Positions 1-4,826 of a DNA stretch of 6,420 nt are shown in pieces. The notes below the pieces were generated by a model, which saw only the letters and a program-made list of their open reading frames with translations, was not told the DNA's origin and did no database searches. The stretch comes from Verrucomicrobiota bacterium (GTDB lineage Bacteria > Verrucomicrobiota > Verrucomicrobiia > Opitutales > UBA953), in the NCBI GenBank assembly GCA_009924965.1, contig RFQN01000083.1:1-6420 (forward strand). Reading direction: 5' to 3'. How positions within the stretch are numbered: position 1 is the first letter of the stretch; every line of letters begins with the position of its first letter. Both the position numbers and the translations under genes were made by a program.

Positions 1-39
1 GGCGGTGTGGTCGCGGTGAAAGATGGCGACGGCGTTCAT
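1..39 (-). CDS. 5' end of a gene following menC, possibly menE (partial)
   Basis: Only the first 13 codons lie in the window, reading MNAVAIFHRDHTA, and the rest continues past the left edge. The ATG overlaps the menC stop as ATGA (39 down to 36), a typical translational-coupling arrangement. A purine-rich TGGATGGA inside the last menC codons could serve as ribosome binding site. In many bacteria menC is followed by menE, the o-succinylbenzoate-CoA ligase that uses the MenC product, so that is the best guess from gene order. The 13 residues themselves carry no diagnostic motif, so the identity is inference only. Confidence 0.5.
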   Translation of the reverse strand, partial: MNAVAIFHRDHTA

Positions 40-977
40 GCGAGTTCCATCCAGAATTGATCCCAGCGGATATCCAGCGCGCCGCGGGCTTCGGGCCCGC
101 CGACATGGCGGTCGCGGCCATCCATTTCGAAGCGGCCGAGCGTGTCGAAACCCACGGCGCCGGTCGAAAGGTCTTGGGCGGCGAGCCACAAGGCGCCTTG
201 GCGCCCGATGGCGGTTTCGAAGCACGAGGAATAGGCCACGACTCGCGTGGGCTCGGCTTGGCGCCAAGCCAGGTATCGGTCCCAATCGCCGACGAGCAGG
301 GGTTTCACGACGACCGGTCCATCCCATTCCAGTCCCGTGGGCGTTAGGAAGGATTCATCGAGGGCGACCTTGGACGTGCCCAGCGACGCGTAGCCGGCGT
401 GTCCGACGGGCAACGGTTGCTCGAGGAATTCGATGCGCGCTTCGCTCCGGACGAATTCCAGCCACGTCCGTGCCGCCGCGAGGTCGAGCGAAGCGTTGGC
501 GTCGAGGCGTAGTGTGCCATCGAAACGGGCGAGGAGCGCGCGGACGTCTGCGATCGTGGTTTCGGGCAGGACCTTCAGCTTAAGGGTGCGGTATCCCGCG
601 GCGGTTTTCTGGGAGACATCGTCCGGGTCGTCGGAGAGCAAGCCAGCGCAGGGCAGGGTACCGCCAAAGGCGGCGATGCTGTCCCAGCGCCGGCACGAGC
701 TGAGGGCGGCGGCGAGGCACGGCAGGCCAGGGGACGCGGCCACGACTGCCGAGAGGTGAGATAGGCTGCCTTGGGCGGAGCGCAGGGCCTCGACCGCGGT
801 CTCGGTGGATTCCGTCGGGAAACCCGGCCAAGGGGCGATCTCCCCGTAGCCGACCCCGTCCGCGGATTGGGTCCGGAGCAAGATGCGTTCGACGGCCTCG
901 ACCGGGCCTGCGCCCGTCCGCAAGGGGCGCCGGAAGCGGCGCCGCACCCGCTTGAACTCGAATTTGCCGTCAATCAT
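36..977 (-). CDS. menC: o-succinylbenzoate synthase (MenC), enolase superfamily
   Basis: This 313-residue protein should dehydrate SHCHC to o-succinylbenzoate in cytoplasmic menaquinone synthesis. The enolase-superfamily barrel residues are all visible: the KLK pair (K133, K135), D159 in LDAN, E186 in FLEQP, D207 in ALDES and K225 in VVVKP. These match the acid/base lysines and Mg2+ ligands of known OSB synthases. SSCFETAIG (250-258) also fits this subfamily. The length is close to that of E. coli MenC. The start is the ATG at 977, with an AAGGAA ribosome binding site ten bases upstream; the open frame runs on far upstream, but only as antisense of guaB. The next gene overlaps its stop by four bases, so the two are probably co-translated. 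OSBS-family enzymes are sometimes promiscuous N-acylamino acid racemases; the likely menE neighbour favours the menaquinone role. Confidence 0.9.
   Translation of the reverse strand: MIDGKFEFKRVRRRFRRPLRTGAGPVEAVERILLRTQSADGVGYGEIAPWPGFPTESTETAVEALRSAQGSLSHLSAVVAASPGLPCLAAALSSCRRWDSIAAFGGTLPCAGLLSDDPDDVSQKTAAGYRTLKLKVLPETTIADVRALLARFDGTLRLDANASLDLAAARTWLEFVRSEARIEFLEQPLPVGHAGYASLGTSKVALDESFLTPTGLEWDGPVVVKPLLVGDWDRYLAWRQAEPTRVVAYSSCFETAIGRQGALWLAAQDLSTGAVGFDTLGRFEMDGRDRHVGGPEARGALDIRWDQFWMELA
189..200. repeat. 12-bp perfect palindrome inside menC
   Basis: CAAGGCGCCTTG is its own reverse complement. It lies in menC codons and shares the CTTGGCGCC core with a longer palindrome 55 bp away. It may be only a by-product of codon choice. 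Confidence 0.4.
255..270. repeat. 16-bp perfect palindrome inside menC
   Basis: GGCTTGGCGCCAAGCC reads the same on both strands and is centred on GGCGCC. It encodes part of the stretch LAWRQAEP near residues 236-243 of MenC. No T-tract follows on either strand, so it is not an intrinsic terminator. Function, if any, is unknown. Confidence 0.45.
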
Positions 978-987
978 GGGTGCATCG

Positions 988-993
988 TTCCTT
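988..993 (-). promoter_or_regulatory. Ribosome binding site of menC
   Basis: Read on the minus strand this is AAGGAA, followed by ten bases and then the ATG at 977. It supports that start over any longer version of the open frame. An ATG five bases closer to the site (minus strand, 986-984) is in another frame and stops after three codons, so it is not the menC start. Confidence 0.65.
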
Positions 994-1008
994 AAATAAC
1001 CCTTCGCC

Positions 1009-1023
1009 GCAAAAACAATTTGC
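1009..1023. repeat. Short dyad GCAAA-N5-TTTGC in the divergent promoter region
   Basis: This is a perfect inverted repeat with 5-bp arms and a 5-bp spacer. It lies between the divergent genes and overlaps the candidate -35 box for guaB. The position would suit a small dimeric repressor. Arms this short can arise by chance, and no known operator is recognised. Confidence 0.3.
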
Positions 1024-1048
1024 CAGCGCGCGGGGGCCTCCCTAACAC
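1020..1048 (+). promoter_or_regulatory. Candidate sigma70-type promoter for the guaB-like cluster
   Basis: TTGCCA (1020-1025) matches five of six -35 consensus bases. It is followed by a 17-bp spacer and TAACAC (1043-1048), which matches three of six -10 bases. Transcription would begin near 1055, giving a leader of only about 16 nt. The -10 match is poor, so this is a candidate, not a firm call. Confidence 0.25.
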
Positions 1049-1070
1049 CCTTTGGGGAAACCGACCTGCT

Positions 1071-2645
1071 ATGGCCTCCTCTAAAAACAAGGGCCGCGTT
1101 TCCCTCGACGAACGCTTTTACCTCTCCGCGGACAAGTTCTTCTTGGCCAACGCCGGGCTGGGCCTGACCTACGACGACGTTTCGCTGGCCACGCGTTATT
1201 CCGAAGTCTTGCCGCGCATGACCCGACTGGACTCCTCGTTGTCCGACGCCTTGTCGCTGTCGTTGCCGATCCTGTCGTCCGACATGGACACCGTCACCGA
1301 GCACCGCATGGCCATCGCCATGGCGTTGAACGGGGGCCTGGGTCTCCTGCACTACAACATGAAGATGGATGAGCAGGTCGCCGAAGTCCGCCGCGTGAAG
1401 AACCACATCCACGGCATGATCGGCGACCCCGCCGTCGTTTCTCCGGAACATACCATCGCGGAGGTCCTGCACCGCATCGAGGCCGACGGGCTCGCCTTCA
1501 GCACCTTCCCCGTCGTCGGGCGCGACAACACGTTGCTCGGTCTCTTGCCGGGCAGCGCGGTCAAGGAACGCCACGGCCAGCGCAAGGTCGCCGAGGTGAT
1601 GATCCCGCGCGACAAGGTCTTCTCCGTCTTCGAGAAGGACCTGGGCAAGGATCCGATCGCCAAGGCCGACCGCCTCTTCTCCGACCACGTCGGCCAGAAC
1701 AAGCTCCTCGTCGTCGACGCCAAGAACCGCCTCCGCGGCCTGTTCACGCTGAGCGACATCGAACGCATCTCCGAGGAATCCCGCGCTCACGTCCGCCCGA
1801 CCCGCGACGTCGACTTCCGTCTCCGCGTCGGCGTCGCCGTCTCGGTGCCGCGCACGCCGGAAGGCGAAATCGACCGCGAACGCTTCCTGGCCCACACCGC
1901 GGCGCTCGTCGCCGAAGGCGCCGATGCCCTCGCCGTCTCCACCGCGCACGGCCATACCAAGGGCGTGGGCGACGCCATCCGCCTTCTCCGCAAGCAGCAC
2001 AAGGACCTTACCCTCATCGCCGGCAATGTCACCAGCGGCGACGGCGTCGCCTTCTTGGCGGACGCTGGCGTCGACGCCGTGAAGATCGGCCAAGGCCCCG
2101 GCTCCATCTGCACGACCCGCATCGTCGCGGGCGTCGGCATCCCGCAGCTCACCGCCTTGTATGTCGCCTCCCAGGCCGCCAAGCGCAAGGGCGTCCGCAT
2201 CATCGCCGACGGCGGCATCACCAAGAGCGGCGATATCGTCAAGGCCCTCACGCTCGCCGACGTCGTCATCCTCGGTGGTCTTCTCGCCGGCAGCCGCGAA
2301 GCTCCGGGCAAGCTGATGGAGATCAACGGCAAGACCTATAAGGAATACCGCGGCATGGGTTCCCACGAAGCCATGCGCAAGGGTTCGGCTTCCCGCTACG
2401 GGCATTCGGCCGCCGGCAAGTTCAACAAGGTCGCCGCCGAGGGCATCGAAGCCCTGAAGGAAGTTTCCGGCACGGTCGACCAAGTGCTCGGCACCCTCGC
2501 TGGCGGGGTCCAAAGCGGCCTGGGTTACCTCGGGGCCCGTAATTTGACGGAACATCGGGCCAACGCCCGTTACATTCGGGTGACGCCGGCGGGCCAACGT
2601 GAGGCCGCCCCGCACGACGTGATTGAAATCAAGGCCGGTTCCTAA
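1071..2645 (+). CDS. guaB: IMP dehydrogenase-family protein with CBS pair, divergent
   Basis: The 524-residue protein has the full IMP dehydrogenase layout: an N-terminal barrel start (TYDD at 33-36, MDTVTE at 72-77), two CBS repeats (about 117-166 and 172-231), and the rest of the (beta/alpha)8 barrel. The catalytic loop GSICTTR has its cysteine at 347. IADGGI (378-383) and YRGMGS (426-431) follow, then a flap with the Arg-Tyr pair at 442-443. The expected role is the NAD-dependent oxidation of IMP to XMP, the first step to GMP. Several usual residues differ: Ser290 where VDTAHGH normally has Asp, Gln341 in the Cys loop, Asp71 before MDTVTE, and LGG (401-403), which is the GMP reductase form of LGS. 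A GMP reductase-like role is therefore an alternative. The ATG at 1071 is preferred over an in-frame TTG at 1020 because homology begins well after it. The only Shine-Dalgarno candidate is a weak GGGGA twelve bases upstream. The gene ends in tandem TAA TAA stops. Confidence 0.85.
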   Translation: MASSKNKGRVSLDERFYLSADKFFLANAGLGLTYDDVSLATRYSEVLPRMTRLDSSLSDALSLSLPILSSDMDTVTEHRMAIAMALNGGLGLLHYNMKMDEQVAEVRRVKNHIHGMIGDPAVVSPEHTIAEVLHRIEADGLAFSTFPVVGRDNTLLGLLPGSAVKERHGQRKVAEVMIPRDKVFSVFEKDLGKDPIAKADRLFSDHVGQNKLLVVDAKNRLRGLFTLSDIERISEESRAHVRPTRDVDFRLRVGVAVSVPRTPEGEIDRERFLAHTAALVAEGADALAVSTAHGHTKGVGDAIRLLRKQHKDLTLIAGNVTSGDGVAFLADAGVDAVKIGQGPGSICTTRIVAGVGIPQLTALYVASQAAKRKGVRIIADGGITKSGDIVKALTLADVVILGGLLAGSREAPGKLMEINGKTYKEYRGMGSHEAMRKGSASRYGHSAAGKFNKVAAEGIEALKEVSGTVDQVLGTLAGGVQSGLGYLGARNLTEHRANARYIRVTPAGQREAAPHDVIEIKAGS

Positions 2646-2660
2646 TAACTTCTTCCTCCC

Positions 2661-3581
2661 ATGCTCGCTTTCCTTCGTCACCTGATGGTCTTCCTGCTCG
2701 GCGCCATCGTCGGGGCGGTCGCCATCCTGTTCTTCCTGCCGACCTTCTCGGCGACGTTCACGAATGCCCCAGTGGGGGCCGTGGCCAAGGTGCCGGCGCC
2801 TAAGGTCATCGAGCCAGCGAAGCCTGTCGAGCCGGTCGCCAAAGTCGAAGAGCCGGCCAAACCCGCCGAACCGGCCAAGCCCGCTGAGCCGGTGGCCAAG
2901 GTCGAAGAACCGGCCAAGCCCGCGGAACCCGTCGCTAAGGTTGAAGAGCCGGCCAAGCCGGCCGAACCCGCCAAGCCGATGGTGGAGGAGACGCCGAAGG
3001 CGACCGAGCCGGTCGCGAAGAGCGACACGAAGCCGAAGGCGGACGCCAACCAGAAGCTCGATTACACCGCGCTCAACGCCCGCCCGATCTTCTGGCCGCC
3101 GTCCGTCCTGGTCACGACCGCGACGAGCACGCCGTTGCTGGAGAAGGGCAAGAAGGTCGCGGACATCCCGCTCGACGTGGGCGCCGTCCTGCAGCTTTCC
3201 AAGGTCCTCGGCGACGGTACGCTCGAAGTGCGCGCCCAAGGGCTCAAGTTCGAGATCGACCAGAAGCTGACCGACTTCGAAGCCGGCGTGCGTCGCAAGA
3301 TCGCCGAACTCGCCGATAAGGGCAGCACCATTCCCGCGCCGTACAAGGGCGACAAGCCGTACGTTCCGCCGATCGCCCCGCTCCCGACCGCGCCTGTGCC
3401 GGTGGAGAAGCCCGCGCCCGTCGCGGTCGAAAAGCCGACGCCCGTCGAAAAGCCCGCGCCGACCGCCACCAAGCCGACGACGCGCCCCAAGGATTCCTTG
3501 GACGACAAGATGAACTCCCTCTTCGGCCGCAAGGCCACCCCTGAGGAAGCCGCTGACGCCAAGAAGAAGCCTGCCAAGTGA
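2661..3581 (+). CDS. Membrane-anchored Pro/Lys/Glu-rich repeat protein, function unknown
   Basis: I do not recognise this 306-residue protein. Residues 8-29 form one hydrophobic helix after a short positive N-terminus (Arg6, His7), so it is probably a signal anchor with the rest outside the cytoplasm. Residues about 42-127 are a linker rich in Pro, Ala, Lys and Glu, with three identical 13-residue units. A compact-looking part follows (about 133-217) with RPIFWPPSVLV, alternating beta-like stretches, DGTLEV and TDFEAG. It could be an SH3-like barrel, which is inference from pattern only. A second Pro/Lys linker (about 236-278) leads to a charged tail. The ATG lies 15 bases after the guaB-like stop and is preceded by a pyrimidine-rich stretch with no Shine-Dalgarno, so translation may depend on coupling. 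Met9 is an alternative start but also lacks a site. The layout recalls wall-spanning tethers such as TonB-like or LysM/SPOR-like proteins, but none of their domains is visible. Confidence 0.8.
   Translation: MLAFLRHLMVFLLGAIVGAVAILFFLPTFSATFTNAPVGAVAKVPAPKVIEPAKPVEPVAKVEEPAKPAEPAKPAEPVAKVEEPAKPAEPVAKVEEPAKPAEPAKPMVEETPKATEPVAKSDTKPKADANQKLDYTALNARPIFWPPSVLVTTATSTPLLEKGKKVADIPLDVGAVLQLSKVLGDGTLEVRAQGLKFEIDQKLTDFEAGVRRKIAELADKGSTIPAPYKGDKPYVPPIAPLPTAPVPVEKPAPVAVEKPTPVEKPAPTATKPTTRPKDSLDDKMNSLFGRKATPEEAADAKKKPAK
2832..2978 (+). repeat. Amino-acid repeat PVAKVEEPAKPAE, three copies
   Basis: Three 39-bp units begin at 2832, 2889 and 2928. Each encodes exactly PVAKVEEPAKPAE (residues 58-70, 77-89, 90-102). 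A short PAKPAE spacer follows the first and PAKP the third. The DNA copies differ from each other at five to seven of 39 bases, and every difference is at a third codon position. The peptide is thus fully conserved while the DNA has drifted. Confidence 0.9.
3396..3461 (+). repeat. Second Pro-rich repeat, PVEKPAP-type
   Basis: Residues 246-267 of the membrane-anchored protein repeat a VPVEKPAP-like unit about three times (VPVEKPAP, VAVEKPTP, VEKPAP). It resembles the first linker in composition but has a different register. It separates the compact middle domain from the charged C-terminal tail. Confidence 0.7.
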
Positions 3582-4345
3582 GCACGGCGAAGATCTTTTC
3601 GTGGAACGTGAACGGCGTCCGTTCGGCCCTCGGCAAGGGGCTGGCGGACTTCATCGCGCAGGCCGCTCCCGATGTCCTGTGCCTCCAGGAGACGAAATGC
3701 GAAACCGCCACGGCGAGCACGCTCGGCTTGGCGTTCCCGCATCAGTTCTGGCACGAGGCGGAGAAGAAGGGTTACTCCGGTACGGCCATCCTCTCCAAGA
3801 CGGCGCCAGTGTCCGTGACCACCGACTTCCCCGGCGACCACCCGCGCGAAGGCCGCGTGGTCACCGCTGAGTTCGCCGGCTGCTACGTGCTCAGCGCGTA
3901 TGTGCCCAACTCGCAGCGCGAGCTCGAGCGCCTCGACTACCGCCTGCAGTGGGACGCCGATTTCCGCAAATACCTCGCCAAGCTGGCGAAGAAGAAGCCC
4001 GTCGTGGTCTGCGGCGACCTCAACGTCGCCCACGCCGAGATCGACCTGGCGAACCCCGCGACCAATCGCCGCAACGCCGGCTTCACCGACGAAGAGCGGG
4101 AGTCTTTCGGGACGTTGCTCAACGACCACGGCTTCACCGATACTTTCCGCGCGCAGTTCCCGAAGCTAGGCCAGCGCTACAGCTGGTGGAGCTATCGCCC
4201 CGGCATCCGCGCCCGCAACATCGGGTGGCGTTTGGACTACTGCCTGACGTCCGACGGGCTCAAGTTCACCCAGCCCGAGATCCACGACCAGGTCATGGGT
4301 TCGGACCATTGTCCGGTGTCGGTGCAGGTGCAGGCGGCCCTCTGA
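3578..4345 (+). CDS. xth: Exodeoxyribonuclease III / class II AP endonuclease
   Basis: This 255-residue cytoplasmic enzyme should cut DNA 5' to abasic sites and remove 3' blocking groups in base excision repair. All metal and catalytic positions of the ExoIII/APE1 family are present: N10 in WNVNG, E38 in QETK, Y108 in AYVPN, D147 and N149 in GDLN, D220 in WRLDY and D243-H244 in GSDHCP. The length is typical, and no extra domain is visible. The start is GTG at 3578, which overlaps the preceding TGA as GTGA, with a purine-rich AAGAAGAAG just upstream. The family homology begins at residue 5, so no longer start is needed. It is probably the last gene of the guaB-like cluster. Its last 53 bases overlap the opposing gene, and no terminator hairpin is apparent after it. 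Confidence 0.95.
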   Translation: MSTAKIFSWNVNGVRSALGKGLADFIAQAAPDVLCLQETKCETATASTLGLAFPHQFWHEAEKKGYSGTAILSKTAPVSVTTDFPGDHPREGRVVTAEFAGCYVLSAYVPNSQRELERLDYRLQWDADFRKYLAKLAKKKPVVVCGDLNVAHAEIDLANPATNRRNAGFTDEERESFGTLLNDHGFTDTFRAQFPKLGQRYSWWSYRPGIRARNIGWRLDYCLTSDGLKFTQPEIHDQVMGSDHCPVSVQVQAAL

Positions 4346-4823
4346 AGACCGCGCGCAGCGCTTGCATCCACAGGGCGACGAGGGTCACCGCGACGGCGCC
4401 AAGCAAGAGAGCCAGGAGGACCAACGCTGGATGCAGGCGTCGTTCCCATAGCCACCGCGTAGAGCCGTCCGGCGACAACGCATAATAGACCTCGATTTGG
4501 GTGCCCGGGGCATAGGTCCGCCAGCCGACCTGCAACAGGTCGCGATGCGCCTTCCCTCGGTCATCGACCCACGTGACGCGATGGAAGTCCGTTTCGTGGC
4601 GGCCTTCGTCGCGTAGGTGCCGGACTTGCGTCTCGCGTCCGGTGACGGTGGCGATCGCCGGTGCATGCGCCCAGTATCCTTCGCAGACTGGAGGCAGCAC
4701 CCAGGTCAGCAACCAGCCTAAGCCCGCCACGACGAACGACAGGAACACGGCCAGGGCCCAGCGTCGCTGGTCCGCCTGCGGGTCGACGGGCGCGTCGTCC
4801 AAGAAGGGCGCTTGGTCCGCCAT
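4293..4823 (-). CDS. Two-helix membrane protein, DUF3592-like
   Basis: The 176-residue protein has two clear hydrophobic helices (about 23-44 and 132-153) with a soluble segment of some 85 residues between them. That segment contains ATVTGRE, then VGWRTYAPGTQIEVYY, followed by LSPDGSTRWLW. The order 'Y-x-PG-x-x-V-x-YY then P' fits the DUF3592 pattern of membrane proteins of unknown function; this is recalled family resemblance, not a search result. The C-terminal tail is Pro-rich. The ATG at 4823 sits three bases after the transporter stop, so the two are almost certainly one transcript. No good Shine-Dalgarno is seen, which also suggests coupling. The 3' end runs 53 bp into xth on the opposite strand. 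Codon use and a sensible membrane topology support a real gene. Confidence 0.75.
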   Translation of the reverse strand: MADQAPFLDDAPVDPQADQRRWALAVFLSFVVAGLGWLLTWVLPPVCEGYWAHAPAIATVTGRETQVRHLRDEGRHETDFHRVTWVDDRGKAHRDLLQVGWRTYAPGTQIEVYYALSPDGSTRWLWERRLHPALVLLALLLGAVAVTLVALWMQALRAVFRGPPAPAPTPDNGPNP

Positions 4824-4826
4824 CGG

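Larger units (their letters stand above)
978..1070. promoter_or_regulatory. Divergent intergenic region between menC and guaB-like gene
   Basis: These 93 bases separate two divergently transcribed genes and must hold the start signals of both. The part nearest menC (about 989-1021) is clearly A/T-richer than the coding DNA around it. The half nearest guaB is GC-rich, with a run of five G at 1032-1036. No room is left for a riboswitch of usual size on either side. Confidence 0.6.

Noticed and set aside
1006..1027. Possible sigma54 promoter for menC (TGGCA ... TTGC on the minus strand)
   Set aside because: The GG and GC elements are 12 bases apart instead of the required 10, so it does not fit sigma54.
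1020..1070. Longer guaB-like protein starting at TTG 1020
   Set aside because: The extra 17 residues are not family-like, the TTG has no ribosome site, and it coincides with the candidate -35 box. The ATG at 1071 is enough for the whole domain.
2832..2978. CRISPR array or satellite DNA
   Set aside because: The units lie in frame within a gene, encode identical peptides, have no unique spacers, and differ only at third codon positions.
2678..3049. Minus-strand open frame opposite the repeat region encoding a repetitive Gly/Ser/Ala/Leu protein
   Set aside because: Its repeats are just the reverse complement of the PVAKVEEPAKPAE units, and silent changes in those units keep the sense peptide constant, not the antisense one.
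978..3239. Very long minus-strand open frame running from the repeat gene through guaB into menC
   Set aside because: Only 36-977 is a gene. The minus triplets are in exact register with the codons of both the guaB-like and the repeat gene, so a stop would need TTA, CTA or TCA codons in them, which GC-rich genes avoid. The antisense product is low-complexity Asp/Gly/Arg/Val with no domain.
4346..4400. Intrinsic terminator after xth
   Set aside because: No GC hairpin followed by a T run is visible on either strand, and the region is coding for the opposing gene.
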